Made by a program: the position numbers and the translations under genes. Under the pieces are notes generated by a model that saw only the letters and a list, made by a program, of their open reading frames with translations, made no database searches and was not told the origin of the DNA. From Lentilactobacillus dabitei (GTDB lineage: Bacteria > Bacillota > Bacilli > Lactobacillales > Lactobacillaceae), in NCBI RefSeq assembly GCF_019061365.1, contig NZ_JAHPPD010000001.1, forward strand, positions 23,449 to 87,448: a stretch of DNA of 64,000 nucleotides, in the 5' to 3' direction. Shown piece after piece: positions 51,334 to 60,693 of the stretch. Each line of letters starts with the position of its first letter. Positions within the stretch are counted from its first letter, which is position 1.

Positions 51334-51347
51334 CGAACGTGTGTTTG
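51334..51347. promoter_or_regulatory. LexA (SOS) box between ynzC and lexA
   Basis: CGAACGTGTGTTTG matches the Gram-positive LexA consensus CGAACRNRYGTTYC at 13 of 14 positions. It overlaps the lexA -35 box, and lies 47 bases from the ynzC start, so it may control both. Confidence 0.88.
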
Positions 51348-51373
51348 AAAAATTCATAGGGTTATGATACGAT
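51345..51373 (+). promoter_or_regulatory. Promoter of lexA
   Basis: TTGAAA (51345-51350) and TACGAT (51368-51373) spaced by 17 bases; the -35 overlaps the LexA box. Confidence 0.75.
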
Positions 51374-51408
51374 TAAACCAATAATTAAAGAACCTACGAG
51401 GTGTCAAT

Positions 51409-52038
51409 ATGACTAAGAATCCCGAAAGTAAACAATACCAAATTTTACACTATATCTGGGAAAAAGTTAACGAAAAAGGTTATCCGCCCACGGTTCGGGA
51501 AATCGGTGAAGCTGTCCATCTATCGTCAACATCTACTGTCCACGGTCACATCTCCCGACTTGAACGCAAAGGCTACATCGTTAAAGATCCTTCAAAGCCC
51601 AGGGCGTTGGAAGTAACAACTGCCGGTCTCGATACTCTGGGCATTGCCCCAGAACAAAAGCAAATCCCAGTTTTAGGAACCGTCACTGCCGGTGAACCCA
51701 TTTTAGCTGTTCAGGAAGCAACGGATTATTTCCCGTTACCCCCTGCACTTGCCCACAGTGATCAGCCCCTCTTTATGTTACAAATTCGTGGTGAATCCAT
51801 GATTAACGCTGGGATCCTTAATGGCGATTACGTGGTTGTCCGCAAACAATCGTCCGCGGACAACGGTGATATCGTCATTGCCATGACGGATGAGAATGAA
51901 GCGACTTGTAAACGATTCTTTAAAGAAAGCGATCACTACCGTCTGCAACCGGAAAATGACACAATGGCACCAATTATTTTAACGAAGGTCACAATTTTGG
52001 GGAAAGTTGTGAGTCTTTATCGCAGTGATATCTCATAA
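51409..52038 (+). CDS. lexA: LexA SOS repressor
   Basis: 209 residues. The winged-helix DNA-binding N-terminus ([33 protein letters not shown]) is followed by the self-cleaving S24 domain with the Ala94-Gly95 cleavage bond (VTAGEPI), catalytic Ser130 (RGESM) and Lys146 (VVVRKQ). It represses SOS genes until RecA-stimulated cleavage. The terminator of this gene overlaps the 3' end of mvaS. Confidence 0.97.
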   Translation: MTKNPESKQYQILHYIWEKVNEKGYPPTVREIGEAVHLSSTSTVHGHISRLERKGYIVKDPSKPRALEVTTAGLDTLGIAPEQKQIPVLGTVTAGEPILAVQEATDYFPLPPALAHSDQPLFMLQIRGESMINAGILNGDYVVVRKQSSADNGDIVIAMTDENEATCKRFFKESDHYRLQPENDTMAPIILTKVTILGKVVSLYRSDIS

Positions 52039-52057
52039 AACTAATAACCACTTATTG

Positions 52058-52094
52058 GTCGGGACAAAGCTAAGCGTTTTGTCCCGACTTTTTT
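52058..52094 (+). terminator. Terminator of lexA, inside the 3' coding end of mvaS
   Basis: GTCGGGACAAA-GCTAAGCG-TTTTGTCCCGAC followed by seven T. The right arm codes, on the other strand, for the last residues of mvaS (KKSGQNA) and its stop. Confidence 0.9.
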
Positions 52095-53251
52095 GTATCC
52101 ATGTATTCCAGTTGGTCGTTGTGCCTACCACGAAGCACGAATCGACTTTGATCAGAAGCAATATCAAAAGTCATTTCGCCAGCAGACAGCGGCAGCCCCG
52201 ATTGATACATTTTTTCGTACTCCGGAATTGACAACTTGACCCGATTTTCCAACAATCGATCCACCTGCTGCTTAAGTTTAGTCCGATCAAATGACTCGGC
52301 AATTGTGCCACTGTAAAACTCGCCCTGAGCACCCGAACCATAACTGAATAGTCCAATTCGATCCTGAGAATGCAAATTATCTGAATTGGCAAGCAGGGAG
52401 ATCAGGCTGAGATAAAGAGAACCAGTGTACAAATTGCCAACTTCCGCATTATATTGGGTTGAAAAATCAAATTCGTGTAATAATTGGTCCGCATTGTCCG
52501 TGTCGGCAACAACTGACTTCAATGCCTTTAACCCCATTTTTGTAAACGGCAAGTGAAAGGCCATGGCAGCAAAGTCAGCTAATGTTCGCTTCGTCTGGTG
52601 ACGATATTGGTTCCAAGTTTCATTAAAGAAATCAATGTAAATATCAGTTGAGTAATGACCATCTACCACGGCCTCTTGCCGGTATAACGGCCGCCAGAAA
52701 TCCATAATGTTGTCAGAATGAAAAGCACTTTGCCCATCTAAAGCTAAAATGTGTGGGTCTTGGGTAATCAACATGGCAACGGCCCCACCGCCTTGAGTGA
52801 CCTCTCCTGCGGTCTCTAAGCCATACTTGGCAATGTCTGACGCAATAACTAACACCTTACTATTTAGATGCAGGGAGACGTGATCAATGGCCATCTGGAC
52901 CCCGGCAGTTGCGCCATAACAGGCCTGTTTAATTTCAAACGCCCTGGCTCGTTTTGAGATGCTTAGTAAATCCTGCAGGTAAATCGCGGCAGCTTTGGAA
53001 TTGTCGACGCCCGTTTCAGTCCCAAAGATCACCATATCAATTTGTGCTTTATCGGCAGCCGTTAAAATTTCGGCAGCCGCATTAGCACCCATCGTCACCG
53101 TGTCTTGCGTTTGTGGGATCACTGATTGCCTTCTTTGACCAATGCCAATCAAATATTTATTAGGATCCACGTTGCGAGCATTCGCCAGGTCTGTCATGTC
53201 AATATAATATGGAGAGGTGAAGAAGCCAATTTTATCAATTCCAACCGTCAT
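52070..53251 (-). CDS. mvaS: Hydroxymethylglutaryl-CoA synthase
   Basis: 393 residues. Catalytic Cys111 in EIKQACYGATAG, Glu80 (FGTETGVDNSK) and a His in AMAFHLPFTKMG match the family. It condenses acetyl-CoA with acetoacetyl-CoA for mevalonate-pathway isoprenoids, feeding the UppS route. GGAGAACG precedes the ATG. Its last eight codons lie in the terminator hairpin of converging lexA. Confidence 0.96.
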   Translation of the reverse strand: MTVGIDKIGFFTSPYYIDMTDLANARNVDPNKYLIGIGQRRQSVIPQTQDTVTMGANAAAEILTAADKAQIDMVIFGTETGVDNSKAAAIYLQDLLSISKRARAFEIKQACYGATAGVQMAIDHVSLHLNSKVLVIASDIAKYGLETAGEVTQGGGAVAMLITQDPHILALDGQSAFHSDNIMDFWRPLYRQEAVVDGHYSTDIYIDFFNETWNQYRHQTKRTLADFAAMAFHLPFTKMGLKALKSVVADTDNADQLLHEFDFSTQYNAEVGNLYTGSLYLSLISLLANSDNLHSQDRIGLFSYGSGAQGEFYSGTIAESFDRTKLKQQVDRLLENRVKLSIPEYEKMYQSGLPLSAGEMTFDIASDQSRFVLRGRHNDQLEYMDTKKSGQNA

Positions 53252-53344
53252 AATCGTTCTCCTTTTAAGAAAGAATGAGACCCAGACATCACGGATTAGC
53301 GTTCATATCTTAGCCCCATTATGTATAACATATTAATTTTAAAA

Positions 53345-53596
53345 TCATTTACTCACAAAATGAATCTTATAAGTGTCATGACCGTTCATTGACTCAATTT
53401 CCAGTCCCTCATGGAGATCACCTGCATAAACAAAGCCTTCGTGCTGATGACCAGTTGAGACAAACGTCCATTGAACAACTTGATTACCACTGAGTGCGGA
53501 GCCAAAGACCCGGACGCCAGTAAATGTTCCGGTGGTATTATCAGAAAGAATAACTTCTTGATTTCCTAAATTTCCATTTACGTTTATAGTTAACAT
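53345..53596 (-). CDS. Small protein of unknown function
   Basis: 83 residues, no membrane helix or signal, composed of alternating beta-like segments (ILSDNTTGTFTGVRVFGSAL, VVQWTFVSTGHQHEGFVYAG), suggesting a small beta-barrel. I recognise no family. AGGAGAA precedes the ATG. It lies alone upstream of mvaS by 93 bases and divergent from a PspC gene. Confidence 0.75.
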   Translation of the reverse strand: MLTINVNGNLGNQEVILSDNTTGTFTGVRVFGSALSGNQVVQWTFVSTGHQHEGFVYAGDLHEGLEIESMNGHDTYKIHFVSK

Positions 53597-53709
53597 ACAA
53601 TTCTCCTAGCATTTCGTTTGTACAACTTCATAATATATCATAATTGAAATTCAAAAGCGAATCAGGTATGGTGATCTTAGAACCACAATCAACCAAAGGA
53701 GTGATTTTT

Positions 53710-53898
53710 ATGAAGATCAATATTCCTAGATCAAAAACGGACAGAATCATTGGTGGCGTCATTGGCGGCTTAAGTGAACATTACAATTGGAACACAACTC
53801 TAGCGCGGGTGCTATTTGTCCTTTTTAGCTTAATCCCATTGGTTCCCGGAATCATTATCTACTTTGTTCTTTGGATCTTAATGGCCGACCCCGATTAG
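53710..53898 (+). CDS. PspC domain membrane protein
   Basis: 62 residues: DRIIGGVIGGLSEHYNWNTTLARVLFVLFSL then a hydrophobic helix ending ILMADPD, the minimal PspC domain. Such proteins sense envelope stress in lactobacilli and other Gram-positives. I start at ATG 53710 behind AAAGGAG; a TTG-type frame 22 codons upstream lacks a site. Confidence 0.92.
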   Translation: MKINIPRSKTDRIIGGVIGGLSEHYNWNTTLARVLFVLFSLIPLVPGIIIYFVLWILMADPD

Positions 53899-54558
53899 TT
53901 AATCATTTTGCAATTTTTTAAGTGATCGGTGACCCAGCCAGTAAATAATCGCCAAAGTCCCGAAGAAAATCACAAAAAACAAGATAAAACATTCTAAAAA
54001 GAACGTATCTGGAAGCATGTTAATAACCGGATCCGTTCGAGGATCAAACAGCCAATCGTTATTTCGAAATAAAAGTTCATGAAAATAAATAAAAATTTGG
54101 TCAAAATTAATCAACATCATCACAATAATCATTAGCGAGAATGTGATTACAACCTTAATTGGGGTAATCAACAGCCACGTTAATGATTTTTTGTTTAACC
54201 TCGTTAATACATAACCGCTAATCGGGACTAGCAACAGGCCGACTAAATTATTAAATAGAATAAGGTGTCGGACATCGCTAAAATGCTGGATCCCCTTTTG
54301 AGAGCTAAAAAAGTAATAAAAGTGAAGTGACTTAATCCACGGAAGCTGCAGATACTGAATAATTTGCAGGTAGTCCCGCCTCAGCTGATGTGGTTCGAGT
54401 CCTGTAGCTGTTGTTAAGTGGAGCAACGGGATGTTAATTGAAAACATCCAAATACTATTCACAGTTAAGAAAATAGCGAGTGATAAGCAAGCTAGAATGA
54501 TGAGAACCGATATGCCAATTTGTTTGACCGTAAATTTCACATTAAAGCCGCCATTCAT
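53899..54558 (-). CDS. TIGR01906 / DUF1461 integral membrane protein
   Basis: 219 residues with about five membrane helices and the soluble loop between helices 1 and 2 carrying FSDVRHL (HF.DVR) typical of DUF1461. Function unknown. It overlaps the preceding NagD-like gene by 17 bases, with no clear ribosome binding site, so probably coupled. A GTG six codons inside is an alternative start. Confidence 0.9.
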   Translation of the reverse strand: MNGGFNVKFTVKQIGISVLIILACLSLAIFLTVNSIWMFSINIPLLHLTTATGLEPHQLRRDYLQIIQYLQLPWIKSLHFYYFFSSQKGIQHFSDVRHLILFNNLVGLLLVPISGYVLTRLNKKSLTWLLITPIKVVITFSLMIIVMMLINFDQIFIYFHELLFRNNDWLFDPRTDPVINMLPDTFFLECFILFFVIFFGTLAIIYWLGHRSLKKLQND

Positions 54559-55315
54559 CTAAACTATTAATTTGGTAAGTTGGTTGTGCTTCCTGTTTAG
54601 CAACCTGATCAGGCGTTGACAAGCCCGTATAGACAAGCATAGTGTCCACTCCGGCATTGATTCCGGCCATGATATCGGTATTGTAATTGTCACCCACCAT
54701 GACAACGTCATCCTTTTCCAAGCCAATCTTTTTAGCAGCACTATCAATAATTCTGGCCTTGGGCTTTCCAATCATAATTGGCGCTTGTTGAGTGGCATAA
54801 CGGACAAAATCAACGACTGCCCCGGCGCCGGGCATCATGCCCCGTTCCTTTGGAATATTCGTATCTGGATTTGTCCCAATGAATGTAGACCCACTGCGAA
54901 TTGCCAAAACTGCCTGGGCAAGTTTTTCATAGGTTAGATCCGAATCCAAGCCAACCACGACATAATCAGGTTGATCGGCATCTAATTGATAACCATTTGC
55001 CAGAATAACCTGCTTTAAGCCCATTTCCCCAACGATATAAACCGTTGGTCGATCCTTTTGTTTGTTTTCATTCATAAAATCAACAGTTGCCATGCCTGAT
55101 GTATAAACATTTTCAGGTTTGACAAAAATATCGTGATTTTCAGCCAAATTTTTAACCACATCCCGTGGCAATTGGGTAGAATTGTTGGTCACAAATAAAA
55201 ATGGGATTTGTTTCTGTTGCAATCTTTCGATAAATCGCTTAGCTGCGGGTATTCGTTTCTTGCCTGCATAAACGGTCCCATCGAGGTCGATAAAATAGCC
55301 CTTATACTGTTTCAT
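54542..55315 (-). CDS. HAD-IIA phosphatase, TIGR01457 (NagD/AraL-like)
   Basis: 257 residues. GYFIDLDGTVYAGKKRIP (Asp10, Asp12), FVTNNSTQLP, the IGKPKARIID lysine and MVGDNYNTDIMAGINAGVDTMLVYTG are the HAD-IIA motifs. Sugar phosphate or nucleotide phosphatase; substrate unknown. I start at ATG 55315 (MKQYKG) behind GAAGGG; an ATG three codons earlier abuts that site. Downstream of yutD. Confidence 0.93.
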   Translation of the reverse strand: MKQYKGYFIDLDGTVYAGKKRIPAAKRFIERLQQKQIPFLFVTNNSTQLPRDVVKNLAENHDIFVKPENVYTSGMATVDFMNENKQKDRPTVYIVGEMGLKQVILANGYQLDADQPDYVVVGLDSDLTYEKLAQAVLAIRSGSTFIGTNPDTNIPKERGMMPGAGAVVDFVRYATQQAPIMIGKPKARIIDSAAKKIGLEKDDVVMVGDNYNTDIMAGINAGVDTMLVYTGLSTPDQVAKQEAQPTYQINSLDEWRL

Positions 55316-55332
55316 TGACGCCATCCCTTCAG

Positions 55333-55905
55333 TTAATTTTTACTTTCACGAATAATGAAGTGGTGTTTGTTTGACTTTTCTTCAGCCTTGACGACCATAT
55401 CCTTGTGTTTTCGACTCGGCTTTTTCTTGGTCGTCACCTTCTGTTCAACGAAGGCATGATTTCGACGGGGACGATGACTGTTGTGATTGCGATTCTTGTT
55501 TGAACGATGTCGATTTCGCGTATTGTGTGATTTTCGAACAATCGGTCGGGCTTCCAAATTATGAATTACAAAATAAGGCGCCCCAAAATTAACAAATTCA
55601 AGAATATAGTCGTTCAATGCTGACACAAATGGACCAGTTTGAACCGCGCGGTCATCATTATAAAAGCCCCGAAGCCGCAGTTTCCCGTATCCCCAATCAC
55701 CAACAATATAATCGAACTGACTGAAAGCGGGATGATATCGACGGACAAACTCGTCAAAATCAAATCCATGGGCGTGGTCTTCAACCAATTCATATTTATG
55801 ATCATTGATTAAAAATTCGGTTTCAGTTGTTCGCGTAATTCGTGCCAGTGGTCGGCGCTTTTCAGCTTGTTGCTCGACGAGTTCGTCTAATTGCTTTCGA
55901 TCCAA
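55333..55905 (-). CDS. yutD: YutD family protein (DUF1027) with basic tail
   Basis: 190 residues. Residues about 10-115 form the YutD domain (FDFDEFVRRYHPAFSQFDYIVGDWGYGKLRLRGFY). The last 65 or so are His/Arg/Lys/Asn-rich and disordered, an extension well beyond the core. The domain's function is unknown. AGGAGGG precedes the ATG. It lies between yunD-like and NagD-like genes, the same company as in Bacillus. Confidence 0.93.
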   Translation of the reverse strand: MDRKQLDELVEQQAEKRRPLARITRTTETEFLINDHKYELVEDHAHGFDFDEFVRRYHPAFSQFDYIVGDWGYGKLRLRGFYNDDRAVQTGPFVSALNDYILEFVNFGAPYFVIHNLEARPIVRKSHNTRNRHRSNKNRNHNSHRPRRNHAFVEQKVTTKKKPSRKHKDMVVKAEEKSNKHHFIIRESKN

Positions 55906-55917
55906 AGTATCCCTCCT

Positions 55918-57309
55918 CTAGCCATTTAGTGGATAGTGCTTGGCAAGATAGTCACCAAAAACATCACGTAAGTTCTGATCATACAAAATCTCATTTTTCC
56001 CGATTATATCAATTGTTGGAAAAAATGGAATAAACAAATAATGGTCGGGCATGGCCACCTGATAAGTCTTAATCGGTGACACTAACTCTTCTCTAAAGAA
56101 TAGTTGACCAGCGTCTTTATCGTACCGTAATCCATTATAATGCAATTCGCCAAAGTATTTACCCCGGAAACCCATGCCTTTTTGTGGGAATTTGATCAAA
56201 AAGTTATGATTACGTTCCATTTCTTTGATTAATCGCCACAAATTGTAGCCATCTAAAGTAACTCGCATGACGTGCATTGCATGAGGCAACATCTGATGAA
56301 GCTGATTTCGGTCAATAATGCCGGTCGGCAGATTTCTTAAAAATAATCCTGAATTGAGAATGCCAGCCTGAGTTTCAGCCTTTTCCATAATTGAATGCAA
56401 TCCTTCATCAACTAACCTTGAATGGCCAACTAAATTAGTTGTCATTGGCGTCTTAATTCGTGCAAGCTTGTTTCTTGCTAACAGTGCTTCACCATGTTGT
56501 TGGTACTCAGTGATTTCACTGTCATCTTTAGGATCTACAGGTAAAGTCTCCGTTTTGGTAACGACTGCATGATCTTCAAGAATTTTGTGATGTTTATCGA
56601 CCTTGATTGTAATCTCACCGATATAGTGGCCCCACTTTTCAGCAGCGGCCAACAAGGATGTATTAATCCGCTCACCCTTGACCAGCAAATGATGAGTGTG
56701 AGATCCAATGATGACATCAAGCTCAGGAAACTTCCGGGCCAACCGTCGATCTACATCGTAGCCTAAGTGAGATAACAGAACGGCGATGTCGTATTGACCT
56801 TTGTTTTGCTTTAAAAGTCTTGGTATCACGGCATCCGGTGAAATTGGGTCCCATCCCAAGATTGGGTAAGTTAACAAGTATGGTGCTGTCAGACCAAGGA
56901 TCAAAACTCGGGTCTTTTCAGGGGTTGTCACAATCTTAAATGGTTTTGCCCAGTGAGGGATCTGCTTGGTCTTATCATCTAAAATATTCGCTAACACCAC
57001 ATCAAAATTTGCATCGGTGTATAACTCATTTAGTTGCTCGTGACTGTTAGTTAAGCCTTCATTATTACCGATTGTCACCGCATCATAGTGGATCTGATTA
57101 AGTAGCTCAACATTCGCCTTGCCATTGGTCACTTCCGTCAATGGGTGCGCCCGGTCAACTGCATCCCCCAGATCCACTGTGATCACTGAAGAATTCTTTT
57201 GCTGATTCAAAAGCTCCCGGCGACTAATAATAAAGCGCCGAATGCGCGGCCAATTTTCAAAATGTGAATGGATGTCATTTGTGTGTAAAATCGTAATTTT
57301 TTCAGTCAT
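55918..57309 (-). CDS. Bifunctional metallophosphatase / 5'-nucleotidase (YunD-like)
   Basis: 463 residues, no signal peptide so cytosolic. Metal ligands in LHTNDIHSHFENW (Asp12, His14), VDLGDAVDR, GNNEG and IIGSHTHHL, then a C-terminal 5'-nucleotidase domain (about 290-440). Probably hydrolyses nucleotides or related phosphates; exact substrate unknown. Start ATG behind AGGTGG. It precedes yutD by 12 bases. Confidence 0.92.
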   Translation of the reverse strand: MTEKITILHTNDIHSHFENWPRIRRFIISRRELLNQQKNSSVITVDLGDAVDRAHPLTEVTNGKANVELLNQIHYDAVTIGNNEGLTNSHEQLNELYTDANFDVVLANILDDKTKQIPHWAKPFKIVTTPEKTRVLILGLTAPYLLTYPILGWDPISPDAVIPRLLKQNKGQYDIAVLLSHLGYDVDRRLARKFPELDVIIGSHTHHLLVKGERINTSLLAAAEKWGHYIGEITIKVDKHHKILEDHAVVTKTETLPVDPKDDSEITEYQQHGEALLARNKLARIKTPMTTNLVGHSRLVDEGLHSIMEKAETQAGILNSGLFLRNLPTGIIDRNQLHQMLPHAMHVMRVTLDGYNLWRLIKEMERNHNFLIKFPQKGMGFRGKYFGELHYNGLRYDKDAGQLFFREELVSPIKTYQVAMPDHYLFIPFFPTIDIIGKNEILYDQNLRDVFGDYLAKHYPLNG

Positions 57310-57326
57310 CCAATAACCACCTATAA

Positions 57327-57935
57327 TTACTGTCTTTTTGCAAAATCAATTGCCTTTTGTTCGACCATCTTTTCAATTTCTGCCTGAGAAAATGGGGTCC
57401 CAAAAGGTGGTCTCCGAGTTAAATAGTCTGTTTCGGGCGTATCCACCCCAACGTTAATGTTTTCTTTTATCGGGACTGCATAATGGTGAATATGTCCGTG
57501 CAAATTGATGATTTGCTTCACAATCCCCAACATCATCGGGTAATGGGTCATGTAATATTGACGGTGATTCATTTTGATTAAGACGCCAACATCATGAAAT
57601 TCAAACTTGTTATGATTACCAACTGGATGATTGTGTTGCTGGAGATATTTAAATAAGGCACGAGAATCATGATTGCCTTTAATAAGCACAAGTCGACCAT
57701 TGAGCTGGTTAAGCACCTCAAAAATCTTTTCCAAGGCTACTTTCTCAGGGCGCGTATGCAAGATGGCAATGTCGCCCAAGTGGTAAACAATATCGTCGGG
57801 GCCCACCCGCTTATTCCAATTATTGATGATCGTTTCATTCATATCTTCAACAGTCAAAAAGGGTCGCGGAGCAAACTCGCTCAGTCCCAACAATCGTTCA
57901 TGAAAGAAATGAGTGTCAGCTGTAAAATATTGCAT
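57327..57935 (-). CDS. Calcineurin-like metallophosphoesterase
   Basis: 202 residues. The motifs FTADTHFFHERL, VYHLGDIAI, LIKGNHDSR and LHGHIHHY are in order. Similar small proteins hydrolyse phosphodiesters; the substrate is unknown. I start at ATG 57935 behind AAAGAAG; a much longer upstream frame runs into the permease gene and has no family match. Confidence 0.92.
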   Translation of the reverse strand: MQYFTADTHFFHERLLGLSEFAPRPFLTVEDMNETIINNWNKRVGPDDIVYHLGDIAILHTRPEKVALEKIFEVLNQLNGRLVLIKGNHDSRALFKYLQQHNHPVGNHNKFEFHDVGVLIKMNHRQYYMTHYPMMLGIVKQIINLHGHIHHYAVPIKENINVGVDTPETDYLTRRPPFGTPFSQAEIEKMVEQKAIDFAKRQ

Positions 57936-58009
57936 GAAAAAACTTCTTTCAATTAGATTAATTATACTGTTAATGATACCACCCGAGCAAAATGAAGTAA
58001 TTAAAAAGT

Positions 58010-59383
58010 TTAGCTTTCCTTTGCTCGATCTGATACTGCCTTTACAACAAACAACGCCCCCAGCCAAATAACCGACCCAATGAGGGCAATTAGGGTGTCT
58101 GTCTTGAGGAGTAGCACAAAGCCAACAAAGATCAAGAATGCCAATACGAAGTAATCGGAAATCGGAAAAAGTGGCATTTTAAACTTCAATTCGGAATGCT
58201 TGCCACTGCGTTTCACTTCGTCCCGATACTTAATGTGGGCAACAACAATCATTCCCCAAACAAATAAGAAACAAGTTGTGGCAACACTTGAAATGAAGCT
58301 GAACACATTTCCTGGCATCATAATACTTAACAAAACAATGACGGCAATCACAGCAGTGGAAAACAGGATGGCGTTAAATGGAATTTGCCTTCTCGATAAT
58401 TTTCCAACCCGCTGACTAAATTTTGATTTCCCGCCATAAGTTAAGGAAAATAACATTCGCCCAGTTGTAAATAATGAACTATTGCAAGCCGAAATTGCCG
58501 CTGTCAGGACCACAAAGTTAATGATAACCGCTGCGGATTTGATTCCAACGCCTGCAAACACCTGCACAAATGGGCTCGAGACAGGTGAAACATGTTGCCA
58601 AGGGAAGATACTCATCAGTGCCAGCAAAGATCCAATATAGAACAATAACACTCGGGTAGGCACTTCGTTGATACTTTTAGGAATCGTGACAGTTGGGTCC
58701 TGAGTCTCAGAAGCGGTCATGCCAATCATTTCAATCCCAGCAAAACTAAATAACACCATTTGAAATGATAACACGAAGCCTTTAATTCCTTTGGCAAAAA
58801 TCCCGCCGTCGACAACATTGCTCAGAGAAGCGTGACCATATGGTGTCTTAAAATGAACGGCAACCAGAATAATGCCAACCAAAATCAAGGCCACAATTGC
58901 CACAATTTTAACAATCGCCAGCCAGAATTCGGTCTCGCCAAATGCAGAAACGGCAATAATGTTAATGATAAATAAAATTGTCAGCAACACTAATCCCGTC
59001 AGCCAAACTGGTATTTTTGGAAACCAGAATTGAACATAAAGCCCCGAGGCAGTCACCTCGGCCATTGCAATGGAAATCCAGCACATCCAATATGTCCAGC
59101 CAATTGCAAAACCAATTTTATCACCGAGGTACTTCTCAATAAAAAATACGAACGAGTTGCTGCTTAAGTCAGACAGTAGCAGTTCACCCAGCGCTCTCAT
59201 TAGCAGAAAGCATGCCAACCCGGCAATCATATATGCCAGCATAATTGCCGGTCCAGCCAAATGAATAGATTGACCGGCACCTAAGAATAGTCCAGTTCCA
59301 ATCGTCCCGCCCAGCGCAATTAACTGCACGTGTCGATTTTTGAGCCCCCGAGATAATTGTTGATCATTCTGCTGATCGGTCAA
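58010..59383 (-). CDS. Amino acid permease (APC superfamily, AAT type)
   Basis: 457 residues with 12 predicted helices. IALGGTIGTGLFLGAGQSIHLAGPA and the later FAGIEMIGMTASETQDPTVTIPKSIN are the AAT signatures. Likely H+ symport of an amino acid; helices do not show which (AnsP/GabP/aromatic types are all close). AGGAGGC precedes the ATG. Monocistronic. Confidence 0.93.
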   Translation of the reverse strand: MTDQQNDQQLSRGLKNRHVQLIALGGTIGTGLFLGAGQSIHLAGPAIMLAYMIAGLACFLLMRALGELLLSDLSSNSFVFFIEKYLGDKIGFAIGWTYWMCWISIAMAEVTASGLYVQFWFPKIPVWLTGLVLLTILFIINIIAVSAFGETEFWLAIVKIVAIVALILVGIILVAVHFKTPYGHASLSNVVDGGIFAKGIKGFVLSFQMVLFSFAGIEMIGMTASETQDPTVTIPKSINEVPTRVLLFYIGSLLALMSIFPWQHVSPVSSPFVQVFAGVGIKSAAVIINFVVLTAAISACNSSLFTTGRMLFSLTYGGKSKFSQRVGKLSRRQIPFNAILFSTAVIAVIVLLSIMMPGNVFSFISSVATTCFLFVWGMIVVAHIKYRDEVKRSGKHSELKFKMPLFPISDYFVLAFLIFVGFVLLLKTDTLIALIGSVIWLGALFVVKAVSDRAKES

Positions 59384-59400
59384 TGAGTTGCCTCCTTTTT

Positions 59401-59430
59401 AAAAGAAAAGCCGTGATGCAATATCACGGC
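59401..59430 (-). terminator. Terminator after ackA
   Basis: On the minus strand GCCGTGAT-ATTGC-ATCACGGC followed by TTTTCTTTT. Confidence 0.9.
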
Positions 59431-59467
59431 CAAATACTTTTTAAACCTTTTTAAATCCGTTACTGAT

Positions 59468-60667
59468 CTATTTTTGAGCGTGACGTAATCGTTCGATATC
59501 TCGGACGATCATCAATTCTTCATCAGTTGGAATCAATAAAGTTTTAACCTTTGAGCCTTCTGCTGAAAGATCGCGTTCAACGCCACGAATATCATTCTTT
59601 TTTGGATCAACTTTAATGCCAAAGTAATCCAATTTGTCAGCAACTTCTTGGCGAATCATAATATCATTTTCACCAATTCCGGCTGTAAAGACCAGTGCAT
59701 CAATTCCATCCATTTCAGCAATGTAGCTACCGATGTAACGAATGATTCGATTCTTGAAGATTTCACGAGCCAACATTGCCCGATGGTTTGTATGCATGAC
59801 ACCTTCAATTTCACGCATATCTGCAGAAACGCCAGAAACACCGACCAAGCCAGATTTATGGTTCAAAATATCAACCATTTCGTCCATGTCCTTGATACCA
59901 GCCTTATCCATCACATACTGAAGTGCTGATGGATCAACGTCTCCTGAACGAGTTGCCATTGTAATCCCAGCAACGGGTGAGAAGCCCATTGAGGTGTCGA
60001 ATGACTTACCGTCTTTAATCGCATCAATTGAGGCGCCGGCACCTAAATGAAGGATAACCAGCTTAAGGTCTTCAAGTGGTTTATTCAACATTTTGGCTGC
60101 TCGTTGAGAAACATAACGATAACTGGTACCATGAGCGCCATATTTACGTACTTGGAACTTTTGGTAATATTCATAAGGCAAACTGTACATGTAGTTAACT
60201 TCCGGCAGTGTCGTATGGAATGACGTATCAAATACGGCAACACTAATGACGTTGGGCAAAATCTTCTTGAAAGCTTTAATCCCAAGCAAATTAGCAGGTT
60301 CATGTAACGGGGCGAAGTCGGTCAGTGATTCGATTTTCTTCATTACATCGTCATCAATCACAACTGAATCAGGGAATAATTCACCACCAGCAACAATTCG
60401 ATGACCAACTCCGGTAATTTCGTTATAATCCTTAATAATCTTCAAACTTAGTAATTTGTCTAAGACAAGTTGAATGGCCTCTTCATGGTTCGCAATGTCT
60501 TCAGTGTCTTTAAACTTTTTACCATCACCATATTTAATTGATACTTCTGATGAGCCAAGGCCAATTCGGTCAATGGCACCACTTGATAAAACTTTTTCTT
60601 CGGGCATTTGGAATAACTTGTACTTAAGTGTTGAACTACCAGCGTTAATTGCGATTGATTTTCCCAT
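59468..60667 (-). CDS. ackA: Acetate kinase
   Basis: 399 residues. SIAINAGSSTLKYKLFQMP, GHRIVAGGE, FDTSFHTTLPE, HLGAGAS and FTAGIGEND motifs are complete. It converts acetyl-phosphate and ADP to acetate and ATP. It lies directly downstream of the YtxK-like methyltransferase and comG operon, a common Firmicute arrangement. Confidence 0.97.
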   Translation of the reverse strand: MGKSIAINAGSSTLKYKLFQMPEEKVLSSGAIDRIGLGSSEVSIKYGDGKKFKDTEDIANHEEAIQLVLDKLLSLKIIKDYNEITGVGHRIVAGGELFPDSVVIDDDVMKKIESLTDFAPLHEPANLLGIKAFKKILPNVISVAVFDTSFHTTLPEVNYMYSLPYEYYQKFQVRKYGAHGTSYRYVSQRAAKMLNKPLEDLKLVILHLGAGASIDAIKDGKSFDTSMGFSPVAGITMATRSGDVDPSALQYVMDKAGIKDMDEMVDILNHKSGLVGVSGVSADMREIEGVMHTNHRAMLAREIFKNRIIRYIGSYIAEMDGIDALVFTAGIGENDIMIRQEVADKLDYFGIKVDPKKNDIRGVERDLSAEGSKVKTLLIPTDEELMIVRDIERLRHAQK

Positions 60668-60693
60668 AACGATAAATTTGCTCCTCTAATATT

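Noticed and set aside
57936..58067. Long N-terminal extension of the metallophosphoesterase
   Set aside because: It lies upstream of a good ribosome binding site, overlaps the permease 3' end and does not look like the family.
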